In this document: piece after piece, positions 18,701 through 29,774 of the stretch | Position numbering within the stretch: the stretch's first letter is position 1 | Layout of the letters: each line of letters starts with the position of its first letter | DNA from: Candidatus Doudnabacteria bacterium RIFCSPHIGHO2_01_48_18 | GTDB lineage: Bacteria > Patescibacteriota > Doudnabacteria > UBA920 > 2-01-FULL-46-14 | Length of the DNA stretch: 39,732 nt | Direction of reading: 5' to 3' | Assembly (NCBI GenBank): GCA_001777515.1 | Contig: MFEF01000004.1 | Coordinates: 1-39,732 of the forward strand | Notes under the pieces: model-generated | Told to the model about the DNA's origin: nothing | Database searches by the model: none | The model's input: only the letters and a program-made list of their open reading frames with translations | Made by a program: the position numbers and the translations under genes

Positions 18701-19790
18701 TTATTTACTGCTTTCCAAATATTTTTCAACAAAATTTTCGAGGTGGCCGTCCAATATCTCATCAATGTTGCTGGTTTCGAGTCCGGTGCGGTGATCTTTG
18801 ACGAGTTGATACGGATGCATGGTGTAGCTTCGGATCTGATTGCCCCACTCCGCGCTTTTGTACTCTCCTCGAAGTTCCAGTTTTTTTTCGATCTGCTTTT
18901 CTTCGTCGAGCTTTTTGAGCTTGGCTGTGAGGATTTTCATGGCCTGTTCTTTGTTCTGGGTCTGGCTGCGCTCGTTTTGGATGGAGACTGTTATGCCGGT
19001 AGGGATATGCGTGAGGCGGATCGCTGAATACGTAGTGTTCACTGACTGTCCGCCGTGCCCGGACGCGGTCTTGGCTTCGACTTTTAGTTCCTTGGGATCA
19101 AGCTTCAGCTCTTCCTGGGTTTCCAATACAGGCAAAACCTCGACAAGCGCAAACGATGTCTCTCTGGTGTGAGCTGGGTTGAACGGCGAAAGCCTGATCA
19201 AACGGTGCACACCAGCCTCGCTTTTGAGATATCCGTATGCATAGCTGCCGCGAACCTCAAACATGGCGCTCTTGATGCCGCCTTCAGGGTTGCGATTGTT
19301 GTCGATAAGCATTGTTTTGAAACCTTTCTTCTCAGTAAATCTCAAATACATTCGCAGTAAAATTTCTGCCCAATCCTGGGCGTCGAGCCCGCCCGCGCCA
19401 GAGTGTATCGAAACTATGGCATCATGGTCATCGTATTTATCGCTGAAAAAGGTGCTTATGCGCGTTTCCTCATATCTGCGTTTCAGATCACTGTAGAGTT
19501 TCTCCAGCTCTTTTTCATCCTCTCCCAATTTAGCGAGCTCTGAAAGCTCCGAGATATCTTTTTCGAGCGTCTCCCAAAATTCAACTTGATTTTTGAGCCC
19601 AGCCAGCTTCTTGCTTGTTTCCTGCGCTTTTCGGTTATCGTTCCAAAAACCGCTCTGAGTTGTTTGTTCTTCCAATTCTAGGATTTTCTGTTTCTTTTGG
19701 GACAGCTCAAAGATGCCCCCGTAGGTCTTCTATCGAAGACCTTAGCTCTGCGATGCGGCTCGATAAGGTCGTGTCATTCATATTAACCAT
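18701..19790 (-). CDS. prfB: Peptide chain release factor 2, with programmed +1 frameshift at in-frame UGA (19709-19707)
   Basis: Zero frame MVNMNDTTLSSRIAELRSSIEDLRGHL-UGA, then +1 frame ELSQKKQKILELEEQTTQSGFW...; slip site CTTTGAG preceded by CGGGGG. The ORF track shows only the +1-frame part. Confidence 0.95.
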
Positions 19791-19791
19791 T

Positions 19792-20271
19792 TTATCGAAT
19801 TTTCTCGTATTTGGCAAAGGTGAAGCCTTCGTGAGGTTCTTCCTCTACCTTGTTCCAAATTGCAGAATCAATCAGAGGGAAAAATACGTCGCCACCTGAA
19901 TCCATCTCAACGTGAGTGATATAAAGCGCATTAGCTTGATCAATGGTCTGCGCAAAAATTTGTCCGCCGCCGATAACGAAGATGTCATCAGATTTTAATT
20001 CCGCAAGTGCCGAGCCCAAGTCATTAAAGACCAATACACCCCCCGGTACTTTGCAATCCTTGTTGGAAGTAATAACTACATTTTTTCGTTTTGGCAGCGG
20101 CTTGCCATTGCGCGACATGATCGATTCAAAAGTCTTACGGCCCATGAGCACTGTCTTGCCTGTAGTCAATGCTTTAAAACGCTTAAGATCTTCCGGGAGA
20201 TACCACGGAAGATCATTTTCCTTTCCTATCACGAAATTTTTGTCTACAGCAGCGATAAGTATTATTGGCAT
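19792..20271 (-). CDS. folA: Dihydrofolate reductase
   Basis: MPIILIAAVDKNFVIGKENDLPWYLPEDLKRFKALTTGKTVLMGRKTFES. Confidence 0.97.
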   Translation of the reverse strand: MPIILIAAVDKNFVIGKENDLPWYLPEDLKRFKALTTGKTVLMGRKTFESIMSRNGKPLPKRKNVVITSNKDCKVPGGVLVFNDLGSALAELKSDDIFVIGGGQIFAQTIDQANALYITHVEMDSGGDVFFPLIDSAIWNKVEEEPHEGFTFAKYEKIR

Positions 20272-20315
20272 ATTGCTACAAAAACGACGATCGTTGCATT
20301 TGTGGCAATCGGCTC

Positions 20316-21110
20316 CTAAACTGCGATCGGAGCCTTGATTGCTGGATGCGGATCATAATTTTCCAGGGTAAAATCTTCGTGTTTGAAACCGAAGAGCGAT
20401 TTTATTTCGGGATTTAATTTCATTGTCGGCAGCGCGCGCGGGGATCGACTCAACTGTTCCCTTACCTGCTCAAAATGATTCGCATAAATATGGGTATCGC
20501 CAAGCGTATGCACAAAGGTGCCGGGCTGAAGTCCCGTGACCTGCGCCATCATCATCGTCAGGAGCGCGTATGAGGCAATGTTGAATGGCACGCCCAGGAA
20601 TACGTCAGCGGAGCGCTGATAAAGCTGGCAGGACAGCTTGCCGTCCGCTATGTAAAACTGAAACAGGCAATGGCAGGGGGGAAGAGCCATTTTGGGTATC
20701 TCAGCGACATTCCAGGCTGAAAGAATGATCCTGCGCGATTTTGGATCGTTTTGAATCAAATCCAGGATCTGCTGTATCTGGTCAATCTCTTTGCCGTCCG
20801 CAGTTTTCCACCGCCGCCATTGCGCGCCATAGACAGGACCAAGCTCGCCATTTTTGTCCGCCCACTCATCCCAGATTTTTACGCCATTCTCTTGCAGATA
20901 TTTAATGTTCGTGTCGCCCTTGAGGAACCACAACAATTCGTGAATGATGGATTTGAAATGCAGTTTTTTGGTGGTGAGCGCGGGAAACCCTTCAGACAAA
21001 TCAAAGCGCATCTGGTGGCCAAAGATGCTCCTCGTGCCAGTGCCGGTCCGGTCAGGGCGATCGGTCCCCTCTTCCATTATTTTTTTGAGCAGATCTAAGT
21101 ATTGTTGCAT
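20316..21110 (-). CDS. thyA: Thymidylate synthase
   Basis: [50 protein letters not shown]. Confidence 0.98.
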   Translation of the reverse strand: MQQYLDLLKKIMEEGTDRPDRTGTGTRSIFGHQMRFDLSEGFPALTTKKLHFKSIIHELLWFLKGDTNIKYLQENGVKIWDEWADKNGELGPVYGAQWRRWKTADGKEIDQIQQILDLIQNDPKSRRIILSAWNVAEIPKMALPPCHCLFQFYIADGKLSCQLYQRSADVFLGVPFNIASYALLTMMMAQVTGLQPGTFVHTLGDTHIYANHFEQVREQLSRSPRALPTMKLNPEIKSLFGFKHEDFTLENYDPHPAIKAPIAV

Positions 21111-21179
21111 CGTCGCAATCGGTATTACCTTCGCCGCCTGCTCCGCAGACCTGCTACGGTATACTTATTGCTCCTCTTT

Positions 21180-21233
21180 CCAAAAGCGCGTGCTCCCCGT
21201 TCGACAAGCTCAGGGTGCGCTACTCGTTTTTGG
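21180..21233. repeat. Intergenic hairpin element with GTTCGACAAGCTCAGGG core
   Basis: CCAAAAGCGCGT ... ACTCGTTTTTGG imperfect arms (10/12) around GTTCGACAAGCTCAGGG (21199-21215). Confidence 0.6.
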
Positions 21234-21237
21234 AATC

Positions 21238-21825
21238 TTAATGTAAAATCTTAATCACCTCTTGCCAGATATCTTCGGCGACTTTTTCTTTATCTTGATT
21301 GGCATCCACGATTTTCCAGCCGAATTCGGCGGCAAGCTCCTTGTGGATTGCATCAACTTTATTTATAAACCCTGCATCTGTTTCGTGCAAATGGTCTTTT
21401 TCTATGCTTGATTCAAAGCGCTTGCCGCCAAGCAAAATGGCAATGTCCTCGAAATTAAATTTCCTGTTAATCTCCAGCAAAAAATCCTTATCCACGCCCC
21501 CGCCAATGCCCCAGGCCACTCCCGTACCCCAATAATCTTCCGCTACCACGTCGCGACCTGATTCGAGGTCCATCTTCAGGGTAGGTTCATACTGCTCCCT
21601 GTTCTTCGCATAAAGGATTTGCGCGTCTTTGGCTGTGAGCTTGTCAGGGTTGCCGCCTCGTAAATAACTGTTCAGGGCTGGACCGGTTGGCTCGAGATCA
21701 TAGATCGGATATTTGAGATATTTTGCTTTTCTGCCAGCCGAGTTCAGCCTTTCGACAAGGATCCTGGCCTGGGTGCTTTTGCCAAGGTTATTGATTCCAT
21801 AAAGAACTATCAGCTTGCCGGTCAT
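21238..21825 (-). CDS. tmk: Thymidylate kinase
   Basis: LIVLYGINNLGKSTQARILVERL; downstream of dut, beside thyA. Confidence 0.88.
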   Translation of the reverse strand: MTGKLIVLYGINNLGKSTQARILVERLNSAGRKAKYLKYPIYDLEPTGPALNSYLRGGNPDKLTAKDAQILYAKNREQYEPTLKMDLESGRDVVAEDYWGTGVAWGIGGGVDKDFLLEINRKFNFEDIAILLGGKRFESSIEKDHLHETDAGFINKVDAIHKELAAEFGWKIVDANQDKEKVAEDIWQEVIKILH

Positions 21826-22118
21826 TTTACCAGGGCGCTAACTATTACGAGCACAACAAACGGGAGGGGCAGTACGCAAACCCCAAATAAAGACCAGTGC
21901 TTGCCGTCCATGTCTTTGGCATGCGCGACAATGCTAAGGATAAGACTGAACGCCATGCTAAAAAAACCAATCACTACTGCGGCTATGACCCAGCCAGCGC
22001 TCCTGATCGCGGGAATAAAAACAAAAAAGATCGCCAGCGCAGAAGGAAAGAGTCCTGCCATAAATCCCACGATTCCCCAGTTTATTTTTTTGCTGCTTTC
22101 GTGACGCTGCTCTGACAT
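21822..22118 (-). CDS. Small multi-TM protein, unknown function
   Basis: MSEQRHESSKKINWGIVGFMAGLFPSALAIFFVF...; overlaps tmk start and lies just after dut. Confidence 0.7.
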   Translation of the reverse strand: MSEQRHESSKKINWGIVGFMAGLFPSALAIFFVFIPAIRSAGWVIAAVVIGFFSMAFSLILSIVAHAKDMDGKHWSLFGVCVLPLPFVVLVIVSALVK

Positions 22119-22119
22119 G

Positions 22120-22554
22120 CTAATTTGCGCCCGTGCTACCAAAGCCTCCTCGGGAATCCACCCTTACCTCATCAACCTCTTCCCAATCAGCCTGGTTAAC
22201 TGGAATAAATAACCCCTGCGCAATTCGTTCGCCCTTTTCCACGGTAACTGACTCCACACCCGGATTCCACAAGATGAGTCCAATCTCATCCTCTGGCCCC
22301 GAAAAGTCCCGATCAATTACCCCCATTGCGTTCGCGAGCATAAGTCCTTTTTTGAGAAATAGGCTGGAACGAGCTAACACGGCGAGAAAATAACCGCGGG
22401 GGGCTTCGATGATGTTGTTGGAGGAAATAATTTTTACTTCCTTTGGCCCGATAGTCACCGATTCTCTGCAAAAAAAATCGAAACCGGCAGATTCTTTGGT
22501 TTTGTAACCAGGCAGTGCGACCGCTTTATCGATTCGCTTGATCTTAACCTTCAT
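22120..22554 (-). CDS. dut: dUTP diphosphatase
   Basis: ESAGFDFF, ARSSLFLKKGLMLANAMGVIDRDFSG, C-terminal RGGFGSTG. Confidence 0.96.
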   Translation of the reverse strand: MKVKIKRIDKAVALPGYKTKESAGFDFFCRESVTIGPKEVKIISSNNIIEAPRGYFLAVLARSSLFLKKGLMLANAMGVIDRDFSGPEDEIGLILWNPGVESVTVEKGERIAQGLFIPVNQADWEEVDEVRVDSRGGFGSTGAN

Positions 22555-23122
22555 TGTTATCTGAAGTTATTTTACTCCCCACTGGGTCGTGCTGGAATTT
22601 ATATTTGGAGCTTTCACGTTTAGTATAGGGTTGCGCCGTCTCTGAGGACAGCTCTTCGAACAACAGCTGGCAGACGCGCATCTCCGGATAAACGCGGACC
22701 GGGACGAGGCCAATGTTGCTGATCTCCAGGACGAGATTGCCTTTCCAGCCTGGGTCGAATTTACCTGCAGTAGAGTGAATGACAATCCCCAATCTTCCCA
22801 AACTGGAACGACCCTCGAGTCTGCCTGCGAGGTTGTTTGGAATCTCTACGGATTCGAGGGTAGTTGCCAGCATGAATTCGCCGGGGTGGATAGTGAAAGG
22901 CTCGTGGTTTTGCTTGTTGATGAGACTCGTGAGATTCTGAAACGTGTCTGGCTGCTGAACGTCGATGTACGGCTGTTCTGTGCGCTTAAAAACCATGAAC
23001 TGATGACCGAGCCGCAAATCTATAGACATGGGGCCCAAGGCAACATTCAAATCAGGCATAGGGCTGATCTTGATCTCGCCGCTTTCAAACTTGGTTTTGA
23101 TATCTTTGTCCGAGAGAATCAT
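22544..23122 (-). CDS. dcd: dCTP deaminase
   Basis: MILSDKDIKTKFESGEIKISP...IDLRLG...LEGRSSLGRLGIVIHSTAGKFDPGWKG. Confidence 0.95.
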   Translation of the reverse strand: MILSDKDIKTKFESGEIKISPMPDLNVALGPMSIDLRLGHQFMVFKRTEQPYIDVQQPDTFQNLTSLINKQNHEPFTIHPGEFMLATTLESVEIPNNLAGRLEGRSSLGRLGIVIHSTAGKFDPGWKGNLVLEISNIGLVPVRVYPEMRVCQLLFEELSSETAQPYTKRESSKYKFQHDPVGSKITSDNNEG

Positions 23123-23132
23123 TAAATAACCC

Positions 23133-23234
23133 TTAGCTTACTCGCTTTCTAGCTTATTAGATTATAATCTATAAAATCAAACACCTCAACCGCGGTTGAG
23201 GTGTTTCTAAAAAGCTAGTTAGCTGGTAAGCTAA
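23133..23234. repeat. Nested inverted-repeat module: outer 23-bp imperfect IR, inner 28-bp perfect palindrome (terminator), plus dcd promoter
   Basis: Outer TTAGCTTACTCGCTTTCTAGCTT / AAGCTAGTTAGCTGGTAAGCTAA (19/23); inner AAACACCTCAACCGCGGTTGAGGTGTTT at 23179-23206; minus TTGAGG-N17-TATAAT. Confidence 0.85.
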
Positions 23235-23908
23235 TTGCCTACCCTGATTCCCGGACCCATTGAGCTTGAAAGCGTAATGGAGGCGACGAACTCTTTTTTA
23301 ACAGACGTGGGTTTAGCGCGGTGAATGGCTTCCTTGAGGGTTTTAAAATTCTCAATCAATTTCTGCTCATCAAACGAAACCTTGCCAATAACCTGATGAA
23401 TATTTCCGGAATCATCGGTTTTAACATCAATCTTTGACCCGGATTTGAGATCTTTTACCATTTGGGAAATATTATCGCCAACTGTACCGGCCTTGGGACT
23501 TGGCATGAGGCCGCGCTGCCCCAGGATCTTGGCAATAGCCGCAAGTGATTTCATCATAGAACCATCCGCGACCGCTATATCAAAATCGGTTTTTTCGGTT
23601 TGCCTGATCTGCTTCACGAGATCTTCGCCGCCCACGACATCCGCCCCCGCAGCTGCGGCTTCTTTTTCCTTCGCCGGACTAACGAACACGGCGACGCGCA
23701 GAGTTTTTCCAATGCCATGCGGCAGAGAAATCTGGCTTCTAAGCTTTTGGTCAGTCTGCTTTGGATCGATATTCAGGCGGAAATGAACCTCAACTGAGGC
23801 ATCAAATTTGACTGTGGATGTCTGCTTAACAAGCCTCACTGCTTCCTCAAGCGAGTAAAGTTTTTCGCGATCAACCAGTTTCAGAGATTCTGCTAACCGT
23901 TTAGACAT
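23231..23908 (-). CDS. rplA: 50S ribosomal protein L1 (uL1)
   Basis: MSKRLAESLKLVDREKLYSLEEAVRLVKQTSTVKFDASVEVHFRLNIDPKQTDQ. Confidence 0.96.
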   Translation of the reverse strand: MSKRLAESLKLVDREKLYSLEEAVRLVKQTSTVKFDASVEVHFRLNIDPKQTDQKLRSQISLPHGIGKTLRVAVFVSPAKEKEAAAAGADVVGGEDLVKQIRQTEKTDFDIAVADGSMMKSLAAIAKILGQRGLMPSPKAGTVGDNISQMVKDLKSGSKIDVKTDDSGNIHQVIGKVSFDEQKLIENFKTLKEAIHRAKPTSVKKEFVASITLSSSMGPGIRVGN

Positions 23909-24257
23909 TTGGTATATCCTTGTCATCTTTCACTTTGCCCCAGTGATAGAACCACACTGGCAAACCTACGAGTATAAATGCCAGGCTGTTCGCAGCCTGG
24001 TTCTGGCGGCGGGCTGAGCGCTCTTCTTTACGCTGCGCGTCGCATTCGTCTTTTGAAAGCTCTCTCGGCGATTCCCCTTCTTTGATAGGCGCTCGGCTGT
24101 ATTCATAACAGGGTCCCGCGTAGAACTGATCATCAGCCTTGGTAAAGACGTAGGTCTTAAGGCCTAGGTTCAAAAGCTGGACAGATCCTATCAGAACCAA
24201 TACTAAACCGATAAGGCTCGTGAGGTACAAATATACGCGGCGCAATGTAATGTTCAT
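23901..24257 (-). CDS. Two-TM protein of unknown function between rplK and rplA
   Basis: RRVYLYLTSLIGLVLVLIGSVQLLNL...ANSLAFILVGLPVWFYHWGKV. Confidence 0.78.
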   Translation of the reverse strand: MNITLRRVYLYLTSLIGLVLVLIGSVQLLNLGLKTYVFTKADDQFYAGPCYEYSRAPIKEGESPRELSKDECDAQRKEERSARRQNQAANSLAFILVGLPVWFYHWGKVKDDKDIPNV

Positions 24258-24274
24258 GTTGTTATTATTAAAAT

Positions 24275-24700
24275 TTATTTATCAATTTCAGCGCCCATGG
24301 ATCTGGCGGTCCCGGCTACGATTCGCTCAGCAGCTTCAATGTCATTGGCGTTAAGATCCTGCATTTTGCTTTCCGCGATCTGGCGAAGCTGTGCTTTGGA
24401 GAGCTTGCCAATCTTGTTCTTCAGCGGGTTAGCAGCGCCCTTTTGGACCTTGAGTGCTTTGCGAATCATGTCCGAAACCGGCGGAGTTTTGAATTCCAGC
24501 GCAAAACTGCGGTCCTCAAAAATCGTGATGATAACCGGAATGACAGAATCACCTTTATCCCTGGTGCCGTCATTAAATTTATTGCAGAAATCCATCAGGT
24601 TGATGCCGTGGGGACCAAGCGCGGTTCCGACCGGAGGCGCCGGGTTGGCTTTACCCGCCGGGATTTGGAGCTTTAATGTAGCTTTGATTTTCTTAGCCAT
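24275..24700 (-). CDS. rplK: 50S ribosomal protein L11 (uL11)
   Basis: [35 protein letters not shown]. Confidence 0.98.
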   Translation of the reverse strand: MAKKIKATLKLQIPAGKANPAPPVGTALGPHGINLMDFCNKFNDGTRDKGDSVIPVIITIFEDRSFALEFKTPPVSDMIRKALKVQKGAANPLKNKIGKLSKAQLRQIAESKMQDLNANDIEAAERIVAGTARSMGAEIDK

Positions 24701-24715
24701 AGTTATTTGTCCTTA

Positions 24716-25261
24716 CTAAATCTTTTTAGCTTGTAAGAAATCTAGTTCAACCGGGGTTTCTCGGCCAAAGATCGAAATGAGCACTTTGATCTTGCCTTTG
24801 GCTTCGTCGATCTCGGAAACCTTGCCTTCGTAGCCTTTGAACGGACCGTCTGTAATGCGGACCAGGTCATGGACGACAAATTCTATCTTGTACTTCGGCT
24901 CCTCGAGGCCCATTCGCTTCTGAATAACCTTGACCTCTTCGTCTGAAATAGGTGTTGGGATTGTACCAGAACCGACGAAGCCTGTCACGTTGGGGGTGTT
25001 TCGGACCACATACCAGGAATCATCAGTAACGATCATGCTGACGAGCACGTATCCTGGGAAAATTTTCTCCTCCACGGTCGAGCGCTTACCCTCGCGAATC
25101 TTGATCTTTTTTTCTTTCGGCACAATGACCTCAAAAATCTTGTCGTCCATGCCCATGGACTCGATTCTCTGCTTGAGGTTATTTACCACAGAATCTTCAT
25201 ACCCAGAATAGGTATGAAGGACGTACCAATGTTTTTCACCTGTTGTAACTTGCCTCGGCAT
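24716..25261 (-). CDS. nusG: Transcription termination/antitermination protein NusG
   Basis: KHWYVLHTYSGYEDSVVNNLKQRIES, EKIFPGYVLVSM, KOW motif GPFKGYEGKVSEID. Confidence 0.98.
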   Translation of the reverse strand: MPRQVTTGEKHWYVLHTYSGYEDSVVNNLKQRIESMGMDDKIFEVIVPKEKKIKIREGKRSTVEEKIFPGYVLVSMIVTDDSWYVVRNTPNVTGFVGSGTIPTPISDEEVKVIQKRMGLEEPKYKIEFVVHDLVRITDGPFKGYEGKVSEIDEAKGKIKVLISIFGRETPVELDFLQAKKI

Positions 25262-25270
25262 ATTATCTGT

Positions 25271-25456
25271 TTATCTGTTGACCAGAAAGCCAATTAATTT
25301 GGCAAGGCCGAAATCTATGAGACCAAGAAACACGGCGACAATCGCGCAGAACAGCGCAACAATGCCCGTCATTTTGAATGCTTCTCGTCTGGACGGCCAG
25401 ACAACCTTGCCTAGCTCAAGCTTTACTTCTCTAAAAAATTGTACGATTCTTCCCAT
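25271..25456 (-). CDS. secE: Preprotein translocase subunit SecE
   Basis: FFREVKLELGKVVWPSRREAFKMTGIVALFCAIVAVFLGLIDFGLAKLI. Confidence 0.96.
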   Translation of the reverse strand: MGRIVQFFREVKLELGKVVWPSRREAFKMTGIVALFCAIVAVFLGLIDFGLAKLIGFLVNR

Positions 25457-25485
25457 AAATTGCCTGTTTAAGCCAAAATTAAGCT

Positions 25486-25516
25486 TTTTTAAAAGGCCTT
25501 TCGCGGCCTTTTATTT
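25486..25516 (-). terminator. Intrinsic terminator between gyrB and secE
   Basis: Minus AAAGGCC-GCGAAA-GGCCTTTTAAAAAAG. Confidence 0.7.
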
Positions 25517-25575
25517 AACTGCGGTCATTATACCATAGCAGTTGGAATAAACGCAAATGTAGGGCCATTTGGTTC

Positions 25576-27594
<2,019 letters not shown>

Positions 27595-28734
27595 TTATCT
27601 TAGCTCGGCATTAAACTGCTTTTTGGTCTCTTCATAGAGTCTGTTTTGAAGCGGTTCAACCTCTTCGGTTTTGAGGGTCCGTTCTGGGCTTCGGTAAATA
27701 ACGCGGTATGTATAGCTCCTTTTATCTGAGCCGAATTTTTTCGCATCCTCGTATTTATCCAGCAGCTCTACCTGTTCAACCAGGTCGCCGCCGATCTCAC
27801 GGATGAGATCAAAATAGTCATTGGGAACGAAACTTTTATCTACCACAAAGGAAATATCTCGGGTAATCGGCGGGTATTTCGAAACCTCTTTAAATTTATT
27901 GCCAAGCTTCAGCTGCTTTTTGACGCGTTCATCCTGGGACCAGAGAAGCCTTATGTCAGGTATGTCCATGGAAATCATGGCAAACCTCTCAATGCCTGGA
28001 CCGAACGCCCAGCCGGTCCATTTTTCAGGATCCACACCTAATTTTTCAAACACGCTGCCTTTGACTATTCCGGAACCAACAACCTCGAGCCATTTATCGC
28101 CTTTTTGAATCTCCATCTCAAGCGACGGATCAGTATACGGAAACGTATCGGGGTTAAACCGGTATTTCACGCCGTCCCCAAAAATCGCCTTTGCGTAGTC
28201 AGCGAGAGATGCCTTCAGATCTTCAATCGTAATGACCTTTTTATCTTTGGGCGACAAATACCAGGCATCCATCTGATGGAAGACATTCATATGCCTGTTA
28301 TCGAGCTCATCTTTACGGTACACTTTTCCGTAGGAAAAACACCCAACCGGTTCACCAGCTTCCATGCGTTTTTTTACACCCGGGTCTTGCAGGTAGTAAT
28401 ACCACATCACTGTCGTATGCGTGCGCAGGATATGGTTGTCATCAACATAATAAGTATCAGAGCGCGAACGCGCCGGGTGGTCAGGGGCAAAATCAAATAA
28501 ATCAAAACTTATGTCAGTCGGCACGATTTCCGGTACTTCGATCACGTCAAATCCCTGAAATGATGGCGCCGCCAAAACGCGCCCCACGATTTCGCAGATC
28601 GGACTCCCGGGAGTGCGCGATAAATCCGGCATATTCAAATAACGTTTGAGGCGGTTTGCCGGGGCGTCATTTTTGTTTTCTAATTCTTTTTTTAGCCTAT
28701 CTTCGTCTTCTGATTTAACAACAATGTTGGCCAT
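27595..28734 (-). CDS. Phenylalanine--tRNA ligase, mitochondrial-type single chain (PheS catalytic core + C-terminal FDX-ACB)
   Basis: Class II core LRTHTTVMWYYY..., FGPGIERFAMISMDIPDIRLLWSQDERVKKQL; C-terminal KYPPITRDISFVVDKSFVPNDYFDLIREIGGDLVEQVELLDKYEDAKKFGSDKRSYTYRVIYRSPERTLK is an FDX-ACB domain. Confidence 0.93.
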   Translation of the reverse strand: MANIVVKSEDEDRLKKELENKNDAPANRLKRYLNMPDLSRTPGSPICEIVGRVLAAPSFQGFDVIEVPEIVPTDISFDLFDFAPDHPARSRSDTYYVDDNHILRTHTTVMWYYYLQDPGVKKRMEAGEPVGCFSYGKVYRKDELDNRHMNVFHQMDAWYLSPKDKKVITIEDLKASLADYAKAIFGDGVKYRFNPDTFPYTDPSLEMEIQKGDKWLEVVGSGIVKGSVFEKLGVDPEKWTGWAFGPGIERFAMISMDIPDIRLLWSQDERVKKQLKLGNKFKEVSKYPPITRDISFVVDKSFVPNDYFDLIREIGGDLVEQVELLDKYEDAKKFGSDKRSYTYRVIYRSPERTLKTEEVEPLQNRLYEETKKQFNAELR

Positions 28735-28737
28735 TGA

Positions 28738-29772
28738 TTATCGAAATTTAAAACTGTTAACTATTCCGGTGTAATACTGATCGAGCGCAGCAGAATCACT
28801 GCAGTTCCATGTTATTGCAATTACAGAATTTCCCTTCCTGAAAAATATCCCATCGTTACTGCAGCCATATTCATCCGCTGTCATGGATCTGAGTCTGACA
28901 GCTGAAGCGCCGTTTATGTTTAATTCCTCAACGGCCTGATAACGTTCGTATACAGCGGTAACCCAATCTTTCAAATTTTGCGCTTCAGCTTGCCCGGCAA
29001 GCGTGATAACAAACGGGTCGGCGGTTATTTCTTCATCGGGAGCTGAGCCAGCGATATAAAGTCCTACTGTTTGCCCATTATTCTCCTCCCGCAGGACCAA
29101 TTCTTGCGGGTATTCAACGCTGTAATTGTACGCTTTATTCACATAAAGCGTTTTATTGCTCGCAGCCGCAGCGTCTGCTTTTGTTCTCAAAGTAGTTATG
29201 GTTGGTTCATGCAAGCCCAAATCCACGCTCTTCTGCAGCCATTTTTGCCGCTCAGCAGAATCAGCTCTATCTGTAGAGTTGAGGACTGGGCTATAACCGC
29301 GCGCGACTTCTTGACCGTCATCATAACTGTCGCTGTCAGTGTCAAAGAGCATGGGATCACTACCGAAGATATCAACCTCATCGCCGTCAGCGATTCCATC
29401 GCCATCACTGTCTGCCTTTTGAAAATCAGTCCCCGCGATGTCTTCTCGCTCGTTTGAGAGGCCATCATCGTCAGTATCCGCCCTGGCCAGGGTCGCGGGG
29501 TCATCAATGCTTAGTTTCGGCTGGACATTGGGCAGATTAGCCTGGATGCGCATGTAAATGTAGTATCCGGCGGCAGCCAAAACCGCGATCGTGAAAATTC
29601 CCGCGATGATCGCGATGGTTTTCTTGCCGCGCTGTGGAGCGGGCCTCGAAACCAGATTGGCTGGACCATCGGCAGGAGGCGTGGCCGGCTTGGTACCCTC
29701 AAATTTTGGCATGACAACGAAATCTAAACCACTTTTGTCTGCGTCAGATTTTTTGTTATTAATAACGTCCAT
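28738..29772 (-). CDS. Single-TM protein with thrombospondin type 3-like Ca-binding repeats
   Basis: ADTDDDGLSNEREDIAGTDFQKADSDGDGIADGDEVDIFGSDPMLFDTDSDSYDDGQEVARG; TM IAIIAGIFTIAVLAAAGYYIYM. Confidence 0.85.
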   Translation of the reverse strand: MDVINNKKSDADKSGLDFVVMPKFEGTKPATPPADGPANLVSRPAPQRGKKTIAIIAGIFTIAVLAAAGYYIYMRIQANLPNVQPKLSIDDPATLARADTDDDGLSNEREDIAGTDFQKADSDGDGIADGDEVDIFGSDPMLFDTDSDSYDDGQEVARGYSPVLNSTDRADSAERQKWLQKSVDLGLHEPTITTLRTKADAAAASNKTLYVNKAYNYSVEYPQELVLREENNGQTVGLYIAGSAPDEEITADPFVITLAGQAEAQNLKDWVTAVYERYQAVEELNINGASAVRLRSMTADEYGCSNDGIFFRKGNSVIAITWNCSDSAALDQYYTGIVNSFKFR

Positions 29773-29774
29773 AA

